Below, piece after piece: positions 57,498-64,000 of a stretch of DNA of 64,000 bases (positions are counted from its first letter, which is position 1; the number at the start of each line of letters is the position of its first letter). The stretch covers positions 1 to 64,000 of the forward strand of contig JBNKWP010000009.1 in assembly GCA_050299835.1 (NCBI GenBank), written 5' to 3'. This DNA is from JAJDOD01 sp050299835 (GTDB taxonomy: Bacteria; Pseudomonadota; Alphaproteobacteria; Rhodobacterales; Rhodobacteraceae). Under the pieces are notes generated by a model. The model saw only the letters and a program-made list of their open reading frames with translations, was not told where the DNA came from and did no database searches. The position numbers and the translations under genes are program-made.

Positions 57498-57661
57498 GGT
57501 GGCCTCCTCAGACTGGGTTTCGAGCCGCCCGCATACGCGATAGCGGCGATTCGGTTCAAGAGAATTCTGAATGTCGGTCGGGAAACGATGTCTTGCCGCC
57601 AAAGCGTGGAAGGGGGGCATCGCCCCCCTCCTCACCGTAAATTTCCGGGCCCTTGGATCGC

Positions 57662-60058
57662 CTAACCGCGCAGGACGCCGCCTGTGGCCTTGCCCACTTT
57701 CTCGACGATGGACCTGCCGACAGCATCGATTTCGTCTTCGGTCAGGGTCTTGTCCGACGGTTGCATCCGCACGGTGATCGCCAGCGACTTCTTGCCCTCG
57801 CCAAGCGAACCGCCGACGAACTCGTCGAACACGCGCACCTCCTCGATCAGCGCCTTGTTGGCACCCTGGGCGGCATTCACCACGTTGACGGCCTCCACGT
57901 CCGCGTCCAGCACGAAGGCGAAGTCCCGCTCCACCGCCTGAAGATCGCTGATCGCCAGCGCCGCGCGGGTGGACGAGGTGTTCTTCGGTTGCGGGATCGC
58001 ACCGATATGCACGGCGAAGCCGACTGCCGGACCCTTTACATCCATCGCCTTCAGCACCTTGGGATGGATCTCCCCGAAAGCCGCCAGCGTGATCTTCGGC
58101 CCCAGCGTCATCCGCGCCGACCGGCCCGGATGCCACCAGCCCTTCGCGGGCCGGGCAAACTGCGTCCTTGCAGGTGCGCCCAACGCCGACAGGATCGCTT
58201 CGGCATCTGCGCGCGCGTCGAACACATCGACCGCGCGCCGCTCACCGTGAACATCCTTCGGCCCGGTTGCGCCGACGCGCAAACCGCAAACCAGAATCTC
58301 ATGCTCCTCCGGCTCGCCACCGTGGAACACCGCGCCCACCTCAAACAGCGACAGTTCTGCGAAGCCCCGCGCCTGGTTCCGCGCCGCCGCCTGCAACAGC
58401 CCCGGCAATAGCGAGGGCCGCATATGCGTCATCTCGGACGAGATCGGGTTGGCGACGCGCCGAGCCTCGTCCCCACCGCCGAACAAGGCCGCCGAGGCCT
58501 GATCGATGAAGCTGTAGGTCACGCATTCGTTGTACCCCAGCGCCGCCGCCGTCCGCCGCGCGATCTGTTCGCGCTTTTGCATCGGTGTCAGAATCGGCTT
58601 CGGCACTCCCGCCGTCGCCCGTTTCATCGGCTTCGGCTCCAGATTTGTCAGCGACGCGATCCGCGCCACTTCCTCGACCAGATCGGCCTCGCCCTGCACG
58701 TCACCGCGCCATGTCGGCGGCATCGCCATGTCGCCATCGAGCGTGAAGCCCAGGGCCTCCAGCGTCGCCCGCTGCGTCTCCGCCGGGATGTCCATCCCGA
58801 CCAGCGAGGAACAGCGATCCGTGTCCAGCCGATAGGCGCGGGTCACATCGGGCACCGCGCCCGCTTCCACCACCTCCGATGGCTCACCGCCGCAAAGCTC
58901 CAGGATCATCGCCGTCGCCGCTTCCAGACCGGGCCGGGTGAAGGCCGGGTCCACGCCGCGTTCGAACCGGTATTTGGCGTCCGAGTTGATCTTCAGCTTG
59001 CGCCCGGTATGCGCGATGGTGATCGGGTCCCAATAGGCGCTTTCGACAAAGACATTCACCGTCTCCTCGGTACAGCCAGACTCCTCGCCGCCCATCACGC
59101 CCGCGATGCTCTCCGGCCCGCGCGCGTCGGAAATCAGCATCATCCCCGGCTCGAACGTATAGGTCTTCTCGTCCAGCGCCAGCATCTGCTCCCCGCCGGT
59201 CGCGCGGTGCACCCGCAGATCGCCCTGCACCTTGTCGGCGTCGAAGACGTGCAGCGGGCGGTTGCGGTCATAGGTGAAGAAATTGGTGATATCGACGAGC
59301 GCGGAGATCGGGCGCAACCCGATGGCCTTCAGCCGCGCCTGCAACCACTCGGGGCTTGGCCCGTTCTTCACGCCGCGAATGACGCGCCCCGCGAAGTACG
59401 GGTTACCGTCCAGTGTATCGGCGTCGATGCTCACCTTGATCGGGCTTTGATACGTCCCCGCCACCGGCTCCGGCGCCTTCGAGATCAGCGTCCCAAGCCC
59501 CCTCGCCGCCAGATCGCGCGCGATCCCCTCGACACCCAGCGCATCCTGCCGGTTCGGCGTGATCGCGATCTCGATCATCGGGTCTATCTTGGCCGGCTCG
59601 TTCTGCGCCAGCCAGTCCGCGAAACTCTCGCCCACCTCGCCCGAGGGCAGCTCAATGATACCGTCATGCTCGTCCGACAGTTCCAGCTCGCGTTCGGAGG
59701 CCATCATGCCATGGCTCTCCACGCCGCGGATCTTGCCGACCGACAGCGTCACGTCGATGCCGGGCACGTAATCGCCCGGCTTGCAGACCACGACCGTGAT
59801 CCCCTCCCGCGCGTTCGGCGCGCCGCAGATGATCTGTTTCTCGCCCTCGTCGGTCGCAACCATGCAGACCCGCAGCCGGTCGGCATCCGGGTGCTGCTCG
59901 GCCTTGACGACCTTGCCAAGGGTGAAGGTCTTCAGCTTGTCGGCCGGGTTCACGACCTCCTCGACCTCGAGTCCGAGATCGGTGAGCGTCTCCGCAATCT
60001 CATCCACCGAGGCGGTGGTGTCGAGATGTTCCTTGAGCCAGGAGAGGGTGAATTTCAT
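57662..60058 (-). CDS. pheT: Phenylalanyl-tRNA synthetase beta subunit
   Basis: Editing and anticodon-binding subunit of the alpha2-beta2 enzyme. The 798-residue product starts MKFTLSWLKEHLDTTASVDE and has the tRNA-binding domain (VCMVATDEGEKQIICGAPN), B3/B4 editing domain, and the C-terminal FDX anticodon domain (ARTQFARPAKGWWHPGRSA and later VGEFHPKV-like GEIHPKV). GGAGG precedes the ATG. Its start overlaps the stop of the unknown gene at 60055 (ATGA). Confidence 0.96.
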   Translation of the reverse strand: MKFTLSWLKEHLDTTASVDEIAETLTDLGLEVEEVVNPADKLKTFTLGKVVKAEQHPDADRLRVCMVATDEGEKQIICGAPNAREGITVVVCKPGDYVPGIDVTLSVGKIRGVESHGMMASERELELSDEHDGIIELPSGEVGESFADWLAQNEPAKIDPMIEIAITPNRQDALGVEGIARDLAARGLGTLISKAPEPVAGTYQSPIKVSIDADTLDGNPYFAGRVIRGVKNGPSPEWLQARLKAIGLRPISALVDITNFFTYDRNRPLHVFDADKVQGDLRVHRATGGEQMLALDEKTYTFEPGMMLISDARGPESIAGVMGGEESGCTEETVNVFVESAYWDPITIAHTGRKLKINSDAKYRFERGVDPAFTRPGLEAATAMILELCGGEPSEVVEAGAVPDVTRAYRLDTDRCSSLVGMDIPAETQRATLEALGFTLDGDMAMPPTWRGDVQGEADLVEEVARIASLTNLEPKPMKRATAGVPKPILTPMQKREQIARRTAAALGYNECVTYSFIDQASAALFGGGDEARRVANPISSEMTHMRPSLLPGLLQAAARNQARGFAELSLFEVGAVFHGGEPEEHEILVCGLRVGATGPKDVHGERRAVDVFDARADAEAILSALGAPARTQFARPAKGWWHPGRSARMTLGPKITLAAFGEIHPKVLKAMDVKGPAVGFAVHIGAIPQPKNTSSTRAALAISDLQAVERDFAFVLDADVEAVNVVNAAQGANKALIEEVRVFDEFVGGSLGEGKKSLAITVRMQPSDKTLTEDEIDAVGRSIVEKVGKATGGVLRG

Positions 60059-60528
60059 TTCTGTTTCCTCCAAGCTGTATGTGACTGTTTCTTCCGTGTC
60101 AGGCGGTCCATGAATCCATAGTAAGTCCATCCCAACGCGTCTCTGCGCATGGCTTCGTTCAATTCTGCGTAGAAGTTTTCAAGTTCAGAAATCTTTGCTT
60201 GATATGCTCCAAGATCTTTTTTTGGATCCATTCTGACGATTTTTGAGATCATCCCAAGATATTGACCAGCCAACGAATCCACACGCGGACTTGAATACAG
60301 TCCAAGATTAGATGCTCCCCGTCGCAGCGATGAAAAAAGCTTCCAGTAATCCTCGTCGGACTCTCGCATCAAAAATTCATACAATGTCGCGCACTCAGCG
60401 AGAAATGCGGAGTATGCCTCCTGACGCATTAGAAATATTCTACTAGAAGCCTCCCAGAATCTCCCCAGCAGAAAAGTTGCCAGACCGGCAATGACCGTCA
60501 AAACCCAGTGGTCTCCGATAGGTTCCAA
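60055..60528 (-). CDS. Unknown membrane-anchored protein embedded between pheS and pheT
   Basis: TTG at 60528 lies two bases after the pheS stop (TAA-CC-TTG), behind a GGGGGG run. The 157-residue product has one N-terminal membrane helix (about 6-23, DHWVLTVIAGLATFLLGRF), followed by long helices (EAYSAFLAECATLYEFLMRES) and a region rich in charged residues. It ends with a stop that overlaps the pheT start by four bases (ATGA). GC content is low (about 35% at 60181-60240), unlike pheS and pheT. The translation start is inferred from spacing; no ATG is available until residue 34. No family recognised. Confidence 0.7.
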   Translation of the reverse strand: MEPIGDHWVLTVIAGLATFLLGRFWEASSRIFLMRQEAYSAFLAECATLYEFLMRESDEDYWKLFSSLRRGASNLGLYSSPRVDSLAGQYLGMISKIVRMDPKKDLGAYQAKISELENFYAELNEAMRRDALGWTYYGFMDRLTRKKQSHTAWRKQK

Positions 60529-60530
60529 GG

Positions 60531-61595
60531 TTAAAGCCCCCCATGCAGCGTAGGCACCTGCAACGCGCTGAACCCATAATGCCGCAACCACCGCAAATCC
60601 GAGTCGAAGAACGCCCGCAAATCCGGGATGCCGTATTTCAGCATCGCCATCCGGTCGATCCCCATCCCGAAGGCAAAGCCCTGCCACTGGCTCGGGTCGA
60701 TCCCGCCCGCTTCCAGCACCTTGGGATGCACCATGCCGGAGCCGAGGACCTCCAGCCAGCCGTCGCCCTCGCCGACGCGCACCTGACCGTCTTCCCATGA
60801 ACACTGGATATCGACCTCCGCCGACGGCTCGGTGAAGGGGAAGTGACTGGCGCGGAACCGCGTCTTCACCTTGGTCCCGAAAAAGGCGGAGAAGAACTCC
60901 TCCAGCACCCATTTCAGGTTGGCCATGGAGATGTCCTTGTCGATGGCCAGCCCCTCGACCTGGTGGAACATCGGCGTATGCGTCTGGTCGTAATCCGCGC
61001 GATAGACCCGGCCCGGACAGATGATCCGGATCGGCGCGCCGTGCTCCTGCATCGACCGGATCTGCACCGGGGAGGTATGGGTGCGCAGCACATGCGGCGG
61101 GCGATTGTCGCCCTCGCCCCGCGCCATATAGAACGTATCCATCTCCGTCCGCGCCGGGTGGTGGTCGGGGATGTTGAGCGCGTCGAAATTGTACCAGTCG
61201 CTCTCGATCTGCGGCCCTTCCGCCACGGCGAAGCCCATATCGGCGAGGATGGCGGTCACCTCCTCCGTCACCTGGCTGACGGGATGGATCGTGCCTTGGG
61301 GCCGTTGCCGTCCGGGCAGCGTCACGTCCAGCCACTCGCCCGCCAGACGCGCATCCAGCGCGGCATCTTCCAGCGCCACCTTCTTGGCGGCCAGCGCCGA
61401 GTTGATCTCATCCTTAAGCGCGTTCAGCTTCGGCCCTGCGACCTGCCGCTCCTCGGGCGTCATGCCGCCCAGCTGCCGCATCGCCAGCGACACCTCGCCC
61501 TTCTTGCCGACCGCTTCCAGACGCAGCGCCTCCAGTGCGGATTCGTCCGCCACCTCGGCGATGCGGGCCAGGTATTTCTCTCTCAGATCGTCCAT
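60531..61595 (-). CDS. pheS: Phenylalanyl-tRNA synthetase alpha subunit
   Basis: Class II synthetase subunit that activates phenylalanine. The 354-residue product has an N-terminal coiled coil, the class II motifs DALNIPDHHPARTEMDTFYM, RICPGRVYRADYDQTHTPMFHQVEGL and GFAFGMGIDRMAMLKYGIPDLR. A GAGGAGG ribosome-binding site precedes the ATG. The pheS-pheT pair is interrupted by an unknown gene. Confidence 0.97.
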   Translation of the reverse strand: MDDLREKYLARIAEVADESALEALRLEAVGKKGEVSLAMRQLGGMTPEERQVAGPKLNALKDEINSALAAKKVALEDAALDARLAGEWLDVTLPGRQRPQGTIHPVSQVTEEVTAILADMGFAVAEGPQIESDWYNFDALNIPDHHPARTEMDTFYMARGEGDNRPPHVLRTHTSPVQIRSMQEHGAPIRIICPGRVYRADYDQTHTPMFHQVEGLAIDKDISMANLKWVLEEFFSAFFGTKVKTRFRASHFPFTEPSAEVDIQCSWEDGQVRVGEGDGWLEVLGSGMVHPKVLEAGGIDPSQWQGFAFGMGIDRMAMLKYGIPDLRAFFDSDLRWLRHYGFSALQVPTLHGGL

Positions 61596-61625
61596 CGTGA
61601 CGCCTCCTCTTTCATCCCGTTTCCC

Positions 61626-62276
61626 CTACCGAGTGAGCGCCCGCGCCACAAGGGTACCAATCCGCTCCGACCCCGCCGGCGAGGGGTGAACCCGGTCATC
61701 GTCGTAAAGCGCGGGCCGCCCGGTGATCGCGTTGCGGACGACCACGACCTGCACATTGGGCCTTGTCGCAGCGAGCCGGGCCAGCCGCCGCTCCATCACC
61801 TGCAGCTCATCGTTGCAGATGCCGTAGGCGCCCGGCCTGTCGCCCGCAGACCCGTAATAACCCACGATATAGACCGGCGTGTTGCCCAGCCGGTCGAGAA
61901 AGGCGGGGTAATCCTGCGTCACCAGCCGATCGAGCACCGCATCGCAGCCATCGCAGCCGCAGGCGCGGTAGAGATCATTCGCGCCGCCGTTCATCACCAC
62001 CGCATCCCAGGCTCCGCGGCGATACTGGCCGGGAATGGAAAACCCGACCGCGCCCCGCACGCCGCCCACCCGCATCTGAGCACCGGGAACCGAGGCGTCG
62101 AGCACAGGCGCGCCCAGCCGTTTCTCGATCACATCGGCGACCGAGGCGCCCTCCCCCCGGTTCCAGGCCAGCACGCTGTCGCCCAAAACGATGATCTTTG
62201 CGCCCCGCTCGCTTCGTTCGGGCAGCGCACCGCAGGCGGCAAGAAATAAAAGTACAATTAGGGCGAGATATCTCAT
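61626..62276 (-). CDS. SGNH-fold lipoprotein esterase
   Basis: The 216-residue product has a lipoprotein signal (MRYLALIVLLFLAACGA) followed by the SGNH/GDSL-hydrolase blocks GDSVLA, GGANDLY and DRVHPSPAGS, which carry the catalytic Ser, Asn and His. It could be an esterase or acetyl hydrolase acting in the periplasm on a lipid or wall component; the substrate is unknown. The start at 62276 overlaps the preceding small ORF (ATGA). Confidence 0.85.
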   Translation of the reverse strand: MRYLALIVLLFLAACGALPERSERGAKIIVLGDSVLAWNRGEGASVADVIEKRLGAPVLDASVPGAQMRVGGVRGAVGFSIPGQYRRGAWDAVVMNGGANDLYRACGCDGCDAVLDRLVTQDYPAFLDRLGNTPVYIVGYYGSAGDRPGAYGICNDELQVMERRLARLAATRPNVQVVVVRNAITGRPALYDDDRVHPSPAGSERIGTLVARALTR

Positions 62277-62446
62277 CTGTGGTCTCCGCGCAGATGCGGG
62301 ATCAGCCATATCAGGCAGGAGGCGTTCCAGACGATGCTGGCCGCGATCACCAGCCAGTCGCCGTCGCGAACTCCAATGGCGACGAACAGCACCCCGGCAA
62401 TGATAAAGCCGACCAGCCCCAGCGCCTGACAGGTTCTTTCGTCCAT
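62273..62446 (-). CDS. Small two-helix membrane protein
   Basis: The 57-residue product (MDERTCQALGLVGFIIAG) has two membrane helices at about 8-25 and 32-49. Its TGA overlaps the ATG of the SGNH lipoprotein (ATGA), and a GGAGAG ribosome-binding site precedes it. It is probably a partner of the esterase. It may be missed by annotation because of its size. Function unknown. Confidence 0.65.
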   Translation of the reverse strand: MDERTCQALGLVGFIIAGVLFVAIGVRDGDWLVIAASIVWNASCLIWLIPHLRGDHR

Positions 62447-62466
62447 CGTCTCTCTCCAAACAAGAA

Positions 62467-62497
62467 AAGCCGCCGACCCTTTTCAGGTCCGCGGCTT
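62467..62497 (-). terminator. Terminator after rplT
   Basis: A 12-bp stem with one mismatch (62467-62478 with 62486-62497) lies 28 bases after the rplT stop. On the minus strand it is followed by TTTTC. Confidence 0.75.
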
Positions 62498-62524
62498 CCC
62501 AAAACTGTTCCTCGATGTGAGGTG

Positions 62525-62887
62525 TTACGCGAGCGCGGCCTTCGCCTTATCGACGATGGCTCCAAACGCATCCGGCTCATGCACGGCCAGATCGGCCAGA
62601 ACCTTACGGTCCACCTCGATCCCGGCCAGCGCCAGACCGTTGATGAAGCGGCTATACGTCAGCGCTTCGTCGTGCGAACGGACTGCAGCGTTGATCCGCT
62701 GGATCCAAAGCGCACGGAAGTTACGCTTGCGGGCCTTCCGGTCGCGCGTGGCGTATTGGTTGGCCTTGTCGACCGCCTGGCGGGCGACCTTGAAGGTGTT
62801 CTTGCGGCGACCGTAATAGCCTTTCGCGGCGTCGGTGACCTTCTTGTGACGGGCGTGGGTAACGGTCCCACCTTTAACGCGTGCCAT
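62525..62887 (-). CDS. rplT: 50S ribosomal protein bL20
   Basis: Assembly-initiating 23S rRNA-binding protein. The 120-residue product has RVKGGTVTHARHKKVTDAAKG and NTFKVARQAVDKANQYATRDRK as the basic N-terminal region and LWIQRINAAVRSHDEALTYS in the globular part. Downstream of rpmI in a two-gene operon; AAGGAG precedes the start. Confidence 0.97.
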   Translation of the reverse strand: MARVKGGTVTHARHKKVTDAAKGYYGRRKNTFKVARQAVDKANQYATRDRKARKRNFRALWIQRINAAVRSHDEALTYSRFINGLALAGIEVDRKVLADLAVHEPDAFGAIVDKAKAALA

Positions 62888-62900
62888 GTCTTAAATCTCC

Positions 62901-63101
62901 TTACCGGTCGTAGGGCATGAACTGCTTCACGATCTTCTGATCGGGCGCGCTCATTTCCGTTGTACCACGTGCGTTGCGGATGAATTTCTTGGTCCGCTTG
63001 ATCATGCCGTGCCGCTTTCCGGCCTGGCCTGACATCACTTTACCGGTCGCAGAGACCTTGAAGCGCTTCTTGGCGCTCGATTTCGTCTTCATCTTGGGCA
63101 T
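62901..63101 (-). CDS. rpmI: 50S ribosomal protein bL35
   Basis: Small basic ribosomal protein. The 66-residue product reads MPKMKTKSSAKKRFKVSATGKV and ends KQFMPYDR, the expected family ends. The ATG at 63101 sits six bases after AAGGAG, which favours it over the ATG at 63107. rplT follows after 13 bases. infC is not adjacent in this window. Confidence 0.96.
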   Translation of the reverse strand: MPKMKTKSSAKKRFKVSATGKVMSGQAGKRHGMIKRTKKFIRNARGTTEMSAPDQKIVKQFMPYDR

Positions 63102-63255
63102 TTCCATCTCCTTCAGTCAGACGGTTCACGGCCCACTCGGCATGCCACTTGGCCGGCGGACCCGTCGGAGAGGGCCGTTTATACGTGCCCGTGTAATCTG
63201 GCAAGAGAAAAGCGGCGGAAACGACGCGTTCCGCCGTCACATCAGGTCATGTGCC

Positions 63256-63480
63256 TCAGGCGCCCGTCAGAACCTTCATGAACAGCTGCGGCATCTCCGC
63301 AACCGAATAGCCGCCCGGGCGCGAGGAATTCGCATAAACGATCATAGCGCCGCCCACTGCCAGGGCGAGAATCGCCATCGTCGGGGGGGCACCCCGGGAG
63401 AAAGAGCTGACGGCGGCCGGAAACGCTAGAAAGATTACCAGCACGCCGATGCACATGATGAGATCGGTATATTCCGCCAT
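63256..63480 (-). CDS. Small membrane protein, unknown function
   Basis: The 74-residue product has two hydrophobic helices (about 6-24 and 33-50) and a polar tail. No ribosome-binding site stands out before the ATG. It lies 42 bases beyond the pyk stop, in the same direction, so it may be on the pyk transcript. No family recognised. Confidence 0.6.
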   Translation of the reverse strand: MAEYTDLIMCIGVLVIFLAFPAAVSSFSRGAPPTMAILALAVGGAMIVYANSSRPGGYSVAEMPQLFMKVLTGA

Positions 63481-63522
63481 AACGAGCGGATTGTTTCCAC
63501 CGATTCTGGCAATTTTTGGGCG

Positions 63523-64000
63523 TTATTCCGGATCTGCGGGAATTATCAGACGTTCGTCGCAGGGTGCAACACGCAGGATATTCGTTGTCCCCGACTTCCC
63601 GAAAGGCACCCCGGCGGTCACGACAAGCTGGTCTTCCGGCCCCGCGAAGCCCTCTTTTACAGAGGCGCGGGCCGAATTCAGAACCGCTGTCTTGAAGCGA
63701 TCCACCTCGGAGGTCTGCACGCAATGCAAGCCCCAGGTCAAAGCCATGCGCCGCGCCGTTTCCAGCTTTGATGTCATCGCAATAATCGGCACATGCGGAC
63801 GCTCACGCGCCACCAGCGAGGCGGTGCTGCCCGACTGCGAGTAGCAGCAAATTACCTTGATATCGGCGGTTTCCGCGATTTCACGGGCCGCCGAGACGAT
63901 CCCGTCAGCGACGGATTGCTTCGGTCCGCCACGGCTGGCGTCGATCACTTCGCGATAGGTCGGATCGCTCTCGACCTCCTTCGCGACATCGCTCATGGTC
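63523..64000 (-). CDS. pyk: Pyruvate kinase, C-terminal part (cut by the window edge)
   Basis: The visible 159 residues cover the C-terminal regulatory domain: VADGIVSAAREIAETADIKVICCYSQSGSTASLVARERPHVPIIAMTSK is the diagnostic block. The N-terminal catalytic domain lies to the right of the window. The enzyme makes pyruvate and ATP from phosphoenolpyruvate; the pathway in this organism cannot be told here. The reading continues through the last base. Confidence 0.93.
   Translation of the reverse strand, partial: TMSDVAKEVESDPTYREVIDASRGGPKQSVADGIVSAAREIAETADIKVICCYSQSGSTASLVARERPHVPIIAMTSKLETARRMALTWGLHCVQTSEVDRFKTAVLNSARASVKEGFAGPEDQLVVTAGVPFGKSGTTNILRVAPCDERLIIPADPE

Noticed and set aside
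60055..61335. Long minus-strand frame running from the embedded gene back through pheS
   Set aside because: Its N-terminal two thirds is the pheS gene read in another frame; only the part from 60528 downwards is a plausible protein.

Overview
The window is a GC-rich (mostly above 60% GC) chromosomal segment of an alphaproteobacterium, most probably of the Rhodobacteraceae (Roseobacter-like). The gene content points there: sucA-sucB-lpd with a two-lipoyl-domain SucB, a stand-alone F1 operon atpHAGDC without F0 genes, PhaR, COQ9, a DUF1013 (TrcR-type) regulator, DUF465 and a short bacterial SRP RNA. No plasmid, prophage, transposase, CRISPR array, rRNA or tRNA was seen. Most genes are housekeeping.

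Layout: 1-7412 holds a short ORF, a DUF805 membrane protein, sucA, sucB, two unknown genes and lpd (2-oxoglutarate dehydrogenase, TCA cycle). 7502-9136 is a secreted pseudo-caspase with peptidoglycan-binding domains. 9147-13260 holds phaR with a matching operator, hemC and hemE (divergent), a SCO-type copper chaperone and an unknown gene. 13390-18326 is atpHAGDC on the minus strand, with a 24-bp palindrome between atpD and atpC. 18607-27173 holds a methyltransferase, gloB, clpA, a lipoprotein cytochrome c, an OmpA-type lipoprotein, an Ada-type O6-methylguanine methyltransferase, nth, a PfkB kinase and a coupled gene that seems to start with CTG.

27207-27402 is a composite inverted-repeat element. 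27406-31983 carries an AEC transporter and the cell-wall/division cluster ftsW-murG-murC. 32182-36993 has small membrane and SRPBCC proteins, nudC, cpdB and a repetitive secreted protein. 37332-42562 has a MarR regulator, the SRP RNA gene, rsgA, a phosphatase, DUF1330 and ankyrin genes and a DUF465 gene. 42725-48094 is dnaX, then ebfC/ybaB, a TraB/GumN gene and recR; a 1.6-kb lower-GC insert with an inverted unknown gene separates dnaX from ebfC. 48333-57497 has a TrcR-type regulator, RNase T2, coq9 with a quinone oxidoreductase, rpsU, a J-domain protein, OsmC, Lrp with ald, mscL, a probably frameshifted ytoQ, a GST and an unknown gene preceded by a 15-codon ORF and hairpin. 57662-64000 is rpmI-rplT, a lipoprotein esterase pair, pheS and pheT with an unknown membrane gene between them, and the 3' part of pyk.

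A recurring theme is small, lower-GC genes of unknown function placed inside conserved housekeeping operons and coupled to them by 4-base or 8-base overlaps (219-701, 5198-5924, 60055-60528). The strongest leads are the gene embedded in pheS-pheT, the pseudo-caspase, the CTG start, the leader-ORF/hairpin arrangement at 57403-57497, and two families of intergenic repeats. No clear new defence or biosynthetic system was found.
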